From: Clostridia bacterium
GTDB lineage: Bacteria; Bacillota; Clostridia; Oscillospirales; Acutalibacteraceae
Direction: 5' to 3'
Assembly (NCBI GenBank): GCA_900770255.1
Contig: CAAGJN010000022.1
Location: forward strand, 1-64,000
Length of the DNA: 64,000 nucleotides
In this document: one piece after another, positions 1 to 8,975 of the stretch
Layout of the letters: each line of letters starts with the position of its first letter
Position numbering within the stretch: position 1 is the stretch's first letter
Made by a program: the position numbers and the translations under genes
Notes under the pieces: generated by a model
The model's input: only the letters and a program-made list of their open reading frames with translations
Database searches by the model: none
What the model was told of the DNA's origin: nothing

Positions 1-24
1 AGCTTTTTCGGCGTCCCGTTTAGC

Positions 25-54
25 TTGACACTTGTATATATAATAATGTATAAT
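25..54 (+). promoter_or_regulatory. sigma-A promoter of galM
   Basis: TTGACA at 25-30 and TATAAT at 49-54, with an 18-bp spacer, lie about 40 bp before the galM start. Seen directly in the sequence. Confidence 0.65.
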
Positions 55-91
55 TTATTATGAATTACTGTTAAGAGAGAGGATATAGAAA

Positions 92-1129
92 ATGATCGAG
101 AAGAAAGTATTCGGAACTCTTGCCGACGGCAGAACGGTGGATATATATGAGCTTAAAAATAAAAACGGAGTCAGCGCGTCCGTGCTCACCTACGGCGCTA
201 CCTGGCAGTCGCTCTTTGCGCCCGACAGAGAAGGGAATTTTGCAGATATTCTAATCGGCTTTGATGATCTCGAGGGCCATGTTGAACGCTCGGACTATCA
301 GGGTCAGGTAGTCGGAAGATATGCAAACCGCATCTGCGGCGGACGTTTTACAGTTGACGGCAGGGCATTTGACGTGATAAAAAACGAGCGGGGCACAACG
401 TGTCTGCACGGCGGCGGGGAGTTTTCCCACGCAGTCTGGGACGCGGAAATTGACGGCGACTCGCTTGTGCTTACATATACGAGCCCGGAGGGCTCAAACG
501 GCTTTCCCGGAGAGATGAGCGCAAAGGTCACTTATACTCTGAGCGACTCAAATGAGCTCTCGATCGCCTATGAGGCGGTGTGCACCGAGGCAACGCCTAT
601 AAATATGACAAATCACGCCTACTTTAACCTCGGCGGATATGCGCGCGGGGATGTGCTCTCTCAGCAGCTCAGGATATCGGCCTCGCACTACACCCCGACA
701 GATAAGGACAGCATTCCGACCGGCGAGATAAGAGACGTGACGGGCACAGCCTTTGATTTCAGGGAGATGAAGGCGATCGGCCGCGACATTCTCGACGATG
801 ATGAACAGCTCGTCAACTGCCGCAACGGCTACGACCACAATTTCTGCATAGATGCGGACACGAATGGCGCTTTTGCGGCCGTTTATGATCCGGAGAGCGG
901 GCGCGTCATGGAGGTCACGACCGACCTGCCCGGCGTTCAGTTCTACACAGGCAATTTTCTCGAGGGCGTACCCGGAAAAGGCGGCACACTGATGAACAAA
1001 CACGCGGGCTTCTGCCTTGAGACTCAATTCTATCCCGATTCCCCGAACAGGCCGGAGTTTCCGAATTGTGTTTTCAAAGCGGGCGAGAAATTCTCAAGCT
1101 GCACAAGCTTTAAATTTTCAGTTAAGTGA
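92..1129 (+). CDS. galM: aldose 1-epimerase (galactose mutarotase)
   Basis: Cytosolic mutarotase that interconverts alpha and beta anomers of galactose or glucose. Its 345 residues match the family length. Family motifs are visible: NRICGG-type segment near residue 81, LHGG near 105 with the conserved His, TNHAYFNL near 173 with the second catalytic His, and a C-terminal LETQFYPDSPN segment. The start has a GAGAGGA ribosome site. It is followed after 15 bp by ilvB, but the two products share no pathway, so co-transcription may be incidental. No other galactose genes are seen nearby. The family assignment is secure; the exact sugar is inferred. Confidence 0.93.
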   Translation: MIEKKVFGTLADGRTVDIYELKNKNGVSASVLTYGATWQSLFAPDREGNFADILIGFDDLEGHVERSDYQGQVVGRYANRICGGRFTVDGRAFDVIKNERGTTCLHGGGEFSHAVWDAEIDGDSLVLTYTSPEGSNGFPGEMSAKVTYTLSDSNELSIAYEAVCTEATPINMTNHAYFNLGGYARGDVLSQQLRISASHYTPTDKDSIPTGEIRDVTGTAFDFREMKAIGRDILDDDEQLVNCRNGYDHNFCIDADTNGAFAAVYDPESGRVMEVTTDLPGVQFYTGNFLEGVPGKGGTLMNKHAGFCLETQFYPDSPNRPEFPNCVFKAGEKFSSCTSFKFSVK

Positions 1130-1144
1130 TTCAGAGGCGAAGCT

Positions 1145-2791
1145 ATGAAATCAAACGGCGCGAGGGCGCTCATTGATGTTCTGCTCGAGCAGGGAATAGA
1201 TACTGTTTTCGGCTATCCGGGCAGCGCGGTGCTCGACATCTACGATGAACTCTACAAATGCGGCAAGCTCCGCCATATACTGACCTGCCATGAGCAGGCC
1301 GCTGCCCATGCGGCTGACGGCTATGCCCGCGCCACGGGCAAAACCGGTGTCGTCATTGCGACCTCGGGTCCCGGCGCGACAAATCTGGTGACGGGGATAG
1401 CCGCCGCATATATGGACTCGAGCCCTGTCGTTGCGATAACGGGCAACGTCAAGACGTCGCTGCTCGGCAGCGACTCATTTCAGGAGGTCGATATCGCGGG
1501 CGTGACGATGCCCGTGACGAAATATTCGTTCATCGCCTCCGGGGAGCGCGGGATCGTGCAGGACGTGCGCGAAGCGTTTTCGATAGCGCAGTCGGGCAGG
1601 AAGGGCCCCGTACTCGTAGATATTCCGGCTGATATCGCGGCGCAGGAGGAGAGCTATGAGCCTGCTCCGGCGAGCGCGCCCGCTCCCGTGCCGGAGCCCG
1701 AGATAGGGCAGCTTGACCGCGCAGTGCAGATGATAGATAAAGCAAAACGGCCGCTGATATATGTCGGCGGCGGCGCGATAAGCTCGGGCGCGTCCGAGGA
1801 GCTCAAAAACTTCGCCCGGAAGCTGCATATCCCGGTTGCATGTTCGATGATGGGGCTCGGCGCTTATCCGTGCTCGGACGGTATGTTCTTGGGGCTTGTC
1901 GGCATGCACGGCAACCCCGCCGCAAATATGGCGGCGCTCAACTGCGACCTGCTGATTGCTGCGGGTGCGAGGTTCTCAAACCGCGTCGCCGCTAGTAAGG
2001 AGAGCTTTGCACCGAAGGCAAAAATAATACATATAGACATAGACGCGGCCGAATTTGACAAAAACATCACCTCCGATGTCCATATACGCGGGGATCTGGG
2101 GGCGGTGCTCGGGGAGCTCTCAATGAGGCTGCCCGAAAACGACAACAGCGGCTGGCTCGATGAGATAGCGGACTTCAAACGCCGCACCCCGCGTCCGAAG
2201 CCGTATGCGCCCTATACCGTTATACACACGCTCAGCGAGCTGACGCGGGGCGAGGCCAATATTGTCACCGACGTCGGCCAGCATCAGATGTGGACGGCGC
2301 AATACTACGATTTTGAATGCCCGCGTTCGCTGATAACTTCGGGCGGACTCGGAGCCATGGGTTTCGGCATGGGCGCGGCGATAGGTGCAGCTCTCGGCTG
2401 CCCGCAAAGAAAGACGGTGCTGATAACGGGCGACGGCGGCTTTCACATGAGCCTGAGCGAGCTTGCAACGCTCCGACGCTACAATATACCCGTCGTCGTG
2501 GTCGTCATGAATAACGGCGTGCTCGGTATGGTGCGCCAATGGCAGAAGGTGTTCTATGACGGCAGATTTTCACAGACCCAGCCCGGCCGCGTGACGGATT
2601 TTACAGCTGTAGCCAAAGCGTTTGGCGTCAAGGCTATGCGTATCGACCGCCCTTCTCAGGCAAAGCGCGTGTTCAAAAAGGCGCTTTCGATGGACAGGCC
2701 CGTCGTTATCGACTGCCGCATCGATCCAGAATGTGCGGTGCTGCCGATGATACCGCCCGGCGGCGACATCACCACGGCTATTTACAAATAA
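1145..2791 (+). CDS. ilvB: acetolactate synthase large (catalytic) subunit
   Basis: ThDP-dependent enzyme that condenses two pyruvates to acetolactate (valine/leucine) or pyruvate with 2-oxobutyrate (isoleucine). The 548 residues show the N-terminal pyrimidine-binding domain, with FGYPGSAVLDIYDEL and the catalytic Glu in CHEQAAAHAADGYARATGK. A central FAD/ThDP domain follows. The C-terminal PP domain holds the GDGGFHMSLSELAT...NN diphosphate/Mg site. Start is ATG behind GAGGCGAAGCT. It is followed after 12 bp by the regulatory subunit gene and then cimA, forming one operon for branched-chain synthesis. Family and role are well supported. Confidence 0.96.
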   Translation: MKSNGARALIDVLLEQGIDTVFGYPGSAVLDIYDELYKCGKLRHILTCHEQAAAHAADGYARATGKTGVVIATSGPGATNLVTGIAAAYMDSSPVVAITGNVKTSLLGSDSFQEVDIAGVTMPVTKYSFIASGERGIVQDVREAFSIAQSGRKGPVLVDIPADIAAQEESYEPAPASAPAPVPEPEIGQLDRAVQMIDKAKRPLIYVGGGAISSGASEELKNFARKLHIPVACSMMGLGAYPCSDGMFLGLVGMHGNPAANMAALNCDLLIAAGARFSNRVAASKESFAPKAKIIHIDIDAAEFDKNITSDVHIRGDLGAVLGELSMRLPENDNSGWLDEIADFKRRTPRPKPYAPYTVIHTLSELTRGEANIVTDVGQHQMWTAQYYDFECPRSLITSGGLGAMGFGMGAAIGAALGCPQRKTVLITGDGGFHMSLSELATLRRYNIPVVVVVMNNGVLGMVRQWQKVFYDGRFSQTQPGRVTDFTAVAKAFGVKAMRIDRPSQAKRVFKKALSMDRPVVIDCRIDPECAVLPMIPPGGDITTAIYK

Positions 2792-2803
2792 GGAGCGTTT
2801 GAT

Positions 2804-3301
2804 ATGACTCAGAAACTTACCGTCTCCGCGCTGGTAAGAAACCGCTCGGGCGTGCTGCTCAGAGTGGCGGGACTTTTCGCGCGGCGAGGATACAATATAC
2901 GGAGCCTCACAGTCTCGGAGACCGAGCACCCGGAGTTTTCCCGAATGACTATCGTCTCCGAGGTCGAGCCGGAACAGGCAAAGCAGGTCGAGGCGCAGAT
3001 GCTCAAGCTCGAGGATGTCATAAAGGTTGTTCATCTTGAGGAGGGCAAGCTCGTCTCGAGCGAGCTGCTGCTCATAAAAGTCCACTGCGTCAACAGGGAC
3101 AGGCCGCAGGTGCTCAAGACCGTTATCGCTTACGGCGCGAGGGTCAAGGACATCGGACATACGATGCTCACGGCGGAGCTCACGGGCGAACCGTCGAGGA
3201 TCGACGCTTTTATTGCCGACATGAGCGTGCACGGCATCGCGGAGCTTTCGCGCTCCGGTATCACGGCTCTTGAGAGCGGAGACACGGTTATAAACGACTG
3301 A
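2804..3301 (+). CDS. ilvN: acetolactate synthase small (regulatory) subunit
   Basis: Regulatory subunit that binds the IlvB catalytic subunit and confers valine feedback inhibition. The 165 residues begin with an ACT domain (VRNRSGVLLRVAGLFARRGYNIRSLTV, in part) followed by the usual C-terminal ALS_ss_C domain, the standard length for IlvN/IlvH. A good AGGAG site precedes the ATG. It is the middle gene of ilvB-ilvN-cimA, with gaps of 12 and 15 bp. Confidence 0.95.
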   Translation: MTQKLTVSALVRNRSGVLLRVAGLFARRGYNIRSLTVSETEHPEFSRMTIVSEVEPEQAKQVEAQMLKLEDVIKVVHLEEGKLVSSELLLIKVHCVNRDRPQVLKTVIAYGARVKDIGHTMLTAELTGEPSRIDAFIADMSVHGIAELSRSGITALESGDTVIND

Positions 3302-3316
3302 TCGGGGGAGAGAGAA

Positions 3317-4897
3317 ATGAAAAAGATAGAGCTGCTCGATTCCACTCTGCGCGACGGCGCGCAGGGCGAGGGCATATCCTTCTCTGTCAACGACAGGCTT
3401 GAGATAGTCCGCGTGCTTGACGAACTGGGCATACCGATCATCGAGGCGGGCAACCCGACTTCGAACCCTCGCGAGCTCGAGTTCTTTGAGCGCGCGAGCA
3501 GGCTGTGGCTCAAAAATTCACAGCTCTGCGCCTTCGCTTCAACGAGGAGAAAGGGCGAAAAAGTCGGAGAGGATGCGGCCTGCGCAGCGCTGCTCAAGGC
3601 GAATACGCCCTGCGTCTCGCTGGTGGGAAAAAGCCGCAGGGCGCAGGTCGAGGGTGTTCTGCAGACTAGCCTTGAGGAAAATTTGATGATGATCGAGGAG
3701 ACCTGCCGATTTTTCAAAGATCACGGCAAGCGCGTTATCTTTGACGCGGAGCACTTCTTTGACGGCTGGTCGGACGGCGACGGTTACGCGCTCGAGAGCC
3801 TCAAAGCGGCTCTGCGCGGCGGCGCCGACTGCCTGACCCTCTGTGACACGAACGGCGGATCGTTTCCCGACTATATAGAGCAGGTCACGGGCGAGGTTGT
3901 CAGAGCCTTCCCGAATACCGATATAGGCATACATACTCACAACGACTCGGATATGGCGTGCGCGGGCACGATTATGGCGGTCAAGGCAGGCGCAAGGCAG
4001 GTGCACGGGACGTTTATCGGCTTCGGCGAGCGCTGCGGCAACACGAGCCTCACTTCCGTCATACCGAATTTGCAGATAAAATCCGGCTATGATTGCATCC
4101 CTCAGGAAAATCTGAAAAAGCTGACTCCGGCTGCAATAAAGATAGCCTCTATAGCAAACGTTACGCTTCACAAGAACGTGCCGTTCGTCGGACGCAGCGC
4201 ATTCGCCCACAAGGCGGGTATGCACGCTGACGGAGTGCTCAAGATGAGCGAATCGTTCGAGCATATCGATCCCGAGATCGTCGGCAACCGCAGACGCTTC
4301 CTGCTCTCCGAGGTCACGGGACGCGCGGCGGTGCTCAAGAAGATACAGAAGCTCTATCCAGACTTCGACCGCGACTCGCCGCAGGTCAATGAGCTGCTCG
4401 ACACGCTCAAGCAGAAGGAATATGAAGGCTATCAGTACGAAGGCGCGGACTCGTCCTTCGAGCTCATAGTCCACCGCCTTGTCAGAAAGTACAGACCCTT
4501 TTTCGATCTCATCAGCTACAAGGTGCTCGACGAGCTGCCGTATGACAACGATCACAGCGCGACGGCCACGATAAAGCTCAGCGTAGACGGCAGAGTGAGA
4601 ATAGCAGCCTCCGACGGCGACGGCCCTGTCAACGCGCTCGACCGCGCCCTGCGTGAGGCACTCGAGGTGTTTTATCCGTGTCTGAGAAAACTAAGGCTCA
4701 TCGACTACAAGGTCCGCGTCATGGAGCCCAAGGACGCCACGGCCGCGAGCGTCCGCGTTCTGATTACCTCCTCGGACGGCGAGGATATCTGGACAACCGT
4801 CGGCGTCTCGCAGGACGTTATCAACGCGAGCTGGATAGCGCTTGTAGATTCGATCGAGTATAAGCTCGTGAATATAGGAGAGGATCTGCACAGATAG
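3317..4897 (+). CDS. cimA: (R)-citramalate synthase
   Basis: Condenses acetyl-CoA with pyruvate to (R)-citramalate, the first step of the threonine-independent route to 2-oxobutyrate and isoleucine. The 526 residues have an HMGL-like TIM barrel starting LLDSTLRDGAQGEG, with metal ligands in GIHTHNDSDMA and the HxH-type motif AHKAGMHADGVLK. The C-terminal part is a LeuA-type allosteric domain. The sequence is closer to the CimA branch (TLRDGAQGEGISF, GNPTSNPRELEFF) than to isopropylmalate or homocitrate synthase. It is the last gene of the ilvBN-cimA operon, and placement behind acetolactate synthase supports a role in isoleucine synthesis. Confidence 0.93.
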   Translation: MKKIELLDSTLRDGAQGEGISFSVNDRLEIVRVLDELGIPIIEAGNPTSNPRELEFFERASRLWLKNSQLCAFASTRRKGEKVGEDAACAALLKANTPCVSLVGKSRRAQVEGVLQTSLEENLMMIEETCRFFKDHGKRVIFDAEHFFDGWSDGDGYALESLKAALRGGADCLTLCDTNGGSFPDYIEQVTGEVVRAFPNTDIGIHTHNDSDMACAGTIMAVKAGARQVHGTFIGFGERCGNTSLTSVIPNLQIKSGYDCIPQENLKKLTPAAIKIASIANVTLHKNVPFVGRSAFAHKAGMHADGVLKMSESFEHIDPEIVGNRRRFLLSEVTGRAAVLKKIQKLYPDFDRDSPQVNELLDTLKQKEYEGYQYEGADSSFELIVHRLVRKYRPFFDLISYKVLDELPYDNDHSATATIKLSVDGRVRIAASDGDGPVNALDRALREALEVFYPCLRKLRLIDYKVRVMEPKDATAASVRVLITSSDGEDIWTTVGVSQDVINASWIALVDSIEYKLVNIGEDLHR

Positions 4898-4916
4898 GCG
4901 ATTTTGTCGAAAATAT

Positions 4917-4969
4917 GTAACAAAATGTTATTTTGCCATTCACACAAAGCGGGACTAATGGTTTATAAT
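4917..4969 (+). promoter_or_regulatory. probable promoter of the two-component operon
   Basis: TATAAT at 4964-4969 lies 33 bp before the response regulator. No good -35 is present at the usual distance. Instead the upstream bases 4917-4949 can be read as weak 11-bp repeats (TTAT at 4928, TTCA at 4939), which may fit an activator-dependent, autoregulated promoter. This is inference. Confidence 0.35.
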
Positions 4970-5002
4970 ATTTACAACGGGTAATTAAAAGGAGAGGTTC
5001 AA

Positions 5003-5692
5003 ATGGCTAACGAAAAAATACTTGTCGTTGACGACGATGTTAACATCTGCGAACTGCTGCGCCTCTATTTGGAAAAAGAGGGCTACAATGTCAGCATAGT
5101 AAACGACGGCGAGAGCGCGGTGAAGAGCTTCGGCGAGATCCAGCCGGATCTGATGCTGCTCGATATCATGCTGCCGAAGCTTGACGGCTGGCAGGTCTGC
5201 CGCGAGGTGAGAAAGATATCCGAAAAGCCGATAATCATGCTCACGGCAAAGGGAGAGACTTTCGACAAGGTGCTCGGTCTTGAACTCGGAGCCGACGATT
5301 ATGTTGTCAAGCCCTTCGACGCAAAGGAGGTCGTTGCGCGCGTCAAGGCTGTGCTCAGGCGCAGTGCGGGCGCTCAGGCCTCGGACATAAAGCAGGTCGA
5401 ATATGACAAGCTCAGGATAAATCTGACAAACTATGAGCTCTGGGTTGACGGCAAAAGGATCGACACCCCGCCGAAAGAGCTCGAGCTTATCTATCACCTT
5501 GCAAGCAATCCGAACAGAGTATACACCCGCGATCAGCTCCTCGATGAGGTCTGGGGCTTCGACTATTACGGCGATTCAAGAACGGTAGATGTTCACGTCA
5601 AGAGGCTCAGAGAGAAGCTTGAGGGAGTCTCCGACAAGTGGGAGCTCAAGACTGTCTGGAGCGTAGGCTACAAGTTTGAGACTAAGGATTGA
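5003..5692 (+). CDS. OmpR/PhoB-family response regulator
   Basis: DNA-binding response regulator of 229 residues. The receiver domain (about 1-120) has the acidic pair VDDDVN, the phosphoacceptor Asp in LMLLDIMLPKLDG, the Thr in MLTAKGE and the Lys in VVKPFDAKE. The C-terminal winged helix (about 135-228) shows RVYTRDQLLDEVWGFDY and SRTVDVHVKRLREKL. Start ATG follows AAAAGGAGAGG. The downstream kinase gene starts just after its stop, so the pair is transcribed together. The stimulus is unknown; the HtrA gene downstream suggests envelope stress. Confidence 0.95.
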   Translation: MANEKILVVDDDVNICELLRLYLEKEGYNVSIVNDGESAVKSFGEIQPDLMLLDIMLPKLDGWQVCREVRKISEKPIIMLTAKGETFDKVLGLELGADDYVVKPFDAKEVVARVKAVLRRSAGAQASDIKQVEYDKLRINLTNYELWVDGKRIDTPPKELELIYHLASNPNRVYTRDQLLDEVWGFDYYGDSRTVDVHVKRLREKLEGVSDKWELKTVWSVGYKFETKD

Positions 5693-5699
5693 TGTGCCG

Positions 5700-7241
5700 A
5701 TGAGTAAAGCACGCAAAAAATTCAAGACACCGGACATAAGAAACGCAGGCTCGAGAACAAAACGCTCGGGCCTGTTCCACCGTTATTTCTACGTTACAAC
5801 GTTGATATTGTTCATAAGCTTTGCTATCCTCGGCTCGTCGCTGTTGGTATTCATTGCACGAAACCAGTCGGAGGATAAGACGGCGCTTTTAAAGCAGAAC
5901 GCGCAGAGTGTCGCGCAGACGGCGTCGCAGCTTGTCGAGATGGGCTATATGGAGAAAAACGACAGCTATTCGACTATGCTCATTCTCAGCACGATAAACC
6001 AGCTCTCGCGAGCCATAGACGCGGATATATATGTGTGTGATTCCAGCGGCAAGATTACCTACTGCAAGGAGCAGTGGCAGACGGATCTGATGATATATAT
6101 GGGCGAATGCATAGTCCACGGCAAATACACGGTGCCCGCCTCCGTGCTCGATAAGGCAAAGGAGGGAGGCTTCACCGAGACCGGTATGCTCAGCGGAATG
6201 TACAAGAGCTCGCACTTTATCAGCGTTGAGCCCATTAGTGCCTCGGGCAAATTCGTCGGCGCGGTCATCGCCGCGCAGGATACTGACTCGCTGCACGAGC
6301 CGATCAAAGCGGTGCTCAAGATGTTCATTTTCTCGGCTCTGCTCGCGCTTGCGATAGCGTTTGTCGCAACATATGTTCTGTCTTATCAGATGACAAAGCC
6401 GCTGCGCGAGATGTCGGCCGCAGCGAAGCAGTATGCTAAGGGAGATTTCAGCAACCGCATATCAATGCCGGATCGAAAGCAGGTTCTCGGCAGCGATGAG
6501 GACGAGGTGGCGGAGCTGGTGACCGCGTTCAACTCGATGGCAAACGCGCTCTCGGCGATCGAGACTTCAAGGCGCAACTTCGTCGCAAACGTCTCCCATG
6601 AGCTGAAAACGCCGATGACGACTATCGGCGGTTTTATCGACGGCATACTTGACGGCACGATAGACAAATCCAAGAGCGACTACTATCTGAGGATAGTCTC
6701 CGACGAGGTCAAGCGGCTGTCGCGCCTTGTGACCGGTATGCTCAACATGTCAAAGATAGAGGCGGGTCAGCTCAAGATCCAGCCTAAAAAGTTTGATATT
6801 TCGGCTATGACCGTCAAGACGCTGCTGGGCTTTGAACGGATGATAGACGAGAAAAAGATTGAGGTTCGCGGGCTCGACAAAATGGAACCCCTGAGCATAT
6901 ATGCCGATGAGGATATGATAAATCAGGTCATATATAACCTTATCGACAACGCCGTCAAGTTCACAAACGAGGGCGGCTATATCGAGGTTGCCGTCAAGTC
7001 GGACGCAGAAAAGATGATTTTCTCCGTGAAAAACAGCGGTAAAGGTATCTCCCGCGAGGAGGCGAGCAAGGTGTTTGAACGCTTCTACAAGACCGACAAG
7101 TCGCGCAGCTACGACGTCAAGGGCGCGGGGCTCGGGCTATATATTGTTAAGACGATAATCGATATGCACGGAGGGCAGATAACCGTCAACAGCAAACCGG
7201 AAGAATATACGCAGTTTGTTTTCTGGCTGCCGCTGAAATAA
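5700..7241 (+). CDS. two-component sensor histidine kinase
   Basis: Membrane sensor kinase and partner of the preceding regulator. From the ATG at 5700 it has about 513 residues: a basic cytosolic N-terminus, TM1 at about 32-54, an extracellular sensor region of about 140 residues, TM2 near 205-228, HAMP, the phosphoacceptor H-box (FVANVSHELKTPMTTIGG), N-box (NQVIYNLIDNAVKFTNEGG, in part), and the G1/G2 ATP-lid motifs NSGKGIS and GAGLGLYI. An earlier in-frame TTG (5676) overlaps the regulator. An AAGGA at 5684-5688 can serve GTG 5694 or ATG 5700, so the start is uncertain by two codons. Confidence 0.94.
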   Translation: MSKARKKFKTPDIRNAGSRTKRSGLFHRYFYVTTLILFISFAILGSSLLVFIARNQSEDKTALLKQNAQSVAQTASQLVEMGYMEKNDSYSTMLILSTINQLSRAIDADIYVCDSSGKITYCKEQWQTDLMIYMGECIVHGKYTVPASVLDKAKEGGFTETGMLSGMYKSSHFISVEPISASGKFVGAVIAAQDTDSLHEPIKAVLKMFIFSALLALAIAFVATYVLSYQMTKPLREMSAAAKQYAKGDFSNRISMPDRKQVLGSDEDEVAELVTAFNSMANALSAIETSRRNFVANVSHELKTPMTTIGGFIDGILDGTIDKSKSDYYLRIVSDEVKRLSRLVTGMLNMSKIEAGQLKIQPKKFDISAMTVKTLLGFERMIDEKKIEVRGLDKMEPLSIYADEDMINQVIYNLIDNAVKFTNEGGYIEVAVKSDAEKMIFSVKNSGKGISREEASKVFERFYKTDKSRSYDVKGAGLGLYIVKTIIDMHGGQITVNSKPEEYTQFVFWLPLK

Positions 7242-7290
7242 CTTTTTTCACATCGGGTACAATAAAAGTTGAATAAAAATATAAATGTTA

Positions 7291-7333
7291 TTCACCCGAT
7301 GTTCAAAAAATCTTAATATGGACGGTTCATAAT
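7291..7333 (+). promoter_or_regulatory. promoter region of the HtrA gene with 11-bp direct repeats
   Basis: TTCA at 7291, TTCA at 7302 and TTAA at 7313 recur every 11 bp, just upstream of a CATAAT -10-like hexamer at 7328-7333. No consensus -35 is present. Tandem 11-bp units are the typical arrangement of OmpR/PhoB-family sites, so control by the adjacent two-component system is plausible. An inverted repeat (CATCGGGT at 7251-7258, ACCCGATG at 7294-7301) spans the same stretch. Confidence 0.4.
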
Positions 7334-7387
7334 ATTAGCAAAAGGATGAAGAAAAGTCATCTAAACGGCAAAGATGGAGGAACATTT

Positions 7388-8869
7388 ATGTATAACGACG
7401 ATTATCAGAATACTTACGGCGGCTCAGGCGGCACACCGCCCGAGGATAATTCTGCCGACACTCAGTCTCAGTCAAAGCCGCTCGAGCCCGACCAGGTTTA
7501 CTCGGCGCCTCAGCAGTCGTCCGACCGGGGCAGCGGCTACAGCTACAACTATAACAACAACGGCTACGGCCCAGGCGGTTCATCCTATAACCAGCCGCCG
7601 GAGAAGCCGAAGAAAAAGATGAGTGCGAAGAAAAAGGGAATTGCAGCCTTTGCGATCATTCTCGCGGTGATAATAGCCGTGTCAACGACGATAGCCGTTG
7701 TTTCAAAGAACAAAAAGGACGACGACAGTTCTACGTCGGTGTCTGAAAATGCGACCGGCGACGAGGTTGAGCTCAATATTTCAGAGACTCCGCAGACAAG
7801 CAGCACCTCAAAGGACGGCGTGCTGAGTCCCTCAGAGATATACGACAAGGTGTCGCCGAGTAATGTCGGCATTGTCGTCTACAGCCAGTCCTCAAGTTCG
7901 GCGTCGGGCGAGGGCTCCGGCATTGTCATGGGCGAGAATAAGGATCACACCTACACCTATATCATCACCTGTGCTCATGTTATCAGCGACGATGGCGCAA
8001 AGGCGGTTGTACAGCTTCACGACGGCCAGCAGTATGACGCCGAGATAGTGGGCTTCGACTCGCGTACCGATATCGGCGTGCTCAAGGTCAAGGCGACCGG
8101 CTTCACCGCCGCGGAGTTCGGCGATTCATCAAAGCTCAAGGTCGGCGAGACAGTCTATGCTCTCGGTAACCCCGGCGGCACGGAGTTCTTCGGCTCGTTC
8201 ACAAACGGTATGGTTTCGGCTATTTCGAGAACTGTCAGCAGCCAGATCGGCTATTCGATGGAGTGTATCCAGCACACCGCGGCCATAAGCCCCGGCAACT
8301 CCGGCGGCGCATTGATAAACCAGTACGGCCAGGTAGTCGGCATCAACTCGCTGAAGATCAGCGACTCGAGCTATGAGCTCATGGGCTTTGCCATCCCGAT
8401 CTCTTCGGCTGAGGAGATTATCAACTATCTTATCGCCTACGGCAGAGTGCCCAACCGTCCGAAGCTCGGCATCTCATATTATTCAAACACCTCTAACCAG
8501 CAGTATAATATGATCGTGCAGATAAAGGGCCTGCCTGCGGGCTCGCTGATAATTGCGGATATCAACGAGGACAGCGACCTTGTCAATACAGATGCACAGG
8601 TCGGCGACCTCATAACGGCGGTCAACGGCAAGGAGCTGAGCACCTCCGATGTGCTGCTCGAGGCGATAGAAAATTCCAAGGTCGGAGATACGCTGACGCT
8701 GACGCTTTGCAGGATCTCGAGCAATTACCAGACGAAGGAATTCACCGTCAAGGTGAAGCTCGTTGAGGATACCGGCAACACAACTTCCGCTTCAAAGAAG
8801 CAGGAGGAGCAGGCCACTCAGCAGCAGAGCGATAACAAATCATATTACTTTAACCCGTTCGGCAACTAA
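7388..8869 (+). CDS. HtrA/DegP-like membrane-anchored serine protease
   Basis: Extracytoplasmic trypsin-like protease. The ATG at 7388 is chosen because GGAGG lies 7 bp before it, giving 493 residues. Residues 1-75 are low-complexity Gly/Tyr/Gln/Ser/Asn; a basic patch and one membrane segment lie at about 84-105. The protease domain has His197 (CAHV), Asp228 (RTDIGVL) and Ser305 (PGNSGGAL), a complete triad. A C-terminal PDZ domain spans about 360-460. This is the usual Firmicute HtrA/YyxA architecture. It lies downstream of a two-component system, with possible regulator sites in its promoter. Probable role: quality control of exported proteins. Confidence 0.94.
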   Translation: MYNDDYQNTYGGSGGTPPEDNSADTQSQSKPLEPDQVYSAPQQSSDRGSGYSYNYNNNGYGPGGSSYNQPPEKPKKKMSAKKKGIAAFAIILAVIIAVSTTIAVVSKNKKDDDSSTSVSENATGDEVELNISETPQTSSTSKDGVLSPSEIYDKVSPSNVGIVVYSQSSSSASGEGSGIVMGENKDHTYTYIITCAHVISDDGAKAVVQLHDGQQYDAEIVGFDSRTDIGVLKVKATGFTAAEFGDSSKLKVGETVYALGNPGGTEFFGSFTNGMVSAISRTVSSQIGYSMECIQHTAAISPGNSGGALINQYGQVVGINSLKISDSSYELMGFAIPISSAEEIINYLIAYGRVPNRPKLGISYYSNTSNQQYNMIVQIKGLPAGSLIIADINEDSDLVNTDAQVGDLITAVNGKELSTSDVLLEAIENSKVGDTLTLTLCRISSNYQTKEFTVKVKLVEDTGNTTSASKKQEEQATQQQSDNKSYYFNPFGN

Positions 8870-8881
8870 ACTGAAAAAATG

Positions 8882-8917
8882 CAGGAGGCTTCCTCAGGGA
8901 GCCTCCTGTTCTTTTTG
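8882..8917 (+). terminator. Rho-independent terminator after the HtrA gene
   Basis: A 12-bp stem (arms 8882-8893 and 8897-8908, one G-U pair, 3-nt loop) is followed by a T-rich tract. Confidence 0.85.
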
Positions 8918-8946
8918 TTGCGCATGAAGAGCAACTGTGATATAAT
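8918..8946 (+). promoter_or_regulatory. promoter of the acyltransferase gene
   Basis: TTGCGC (8918-8923), 17-bp spacer, TATAAT (8941-8946). Confidence 0.55.
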
Positions 8947-8975
8947 ATCCTTACAATTTTCGGAGGATAAATATT

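Noticed and set aside
5676..5699. TTG start of the histidine kinase inside the regulator gene
   Set aside because: No ribosome site for it; AAGGA serves the later GTG or ATG.
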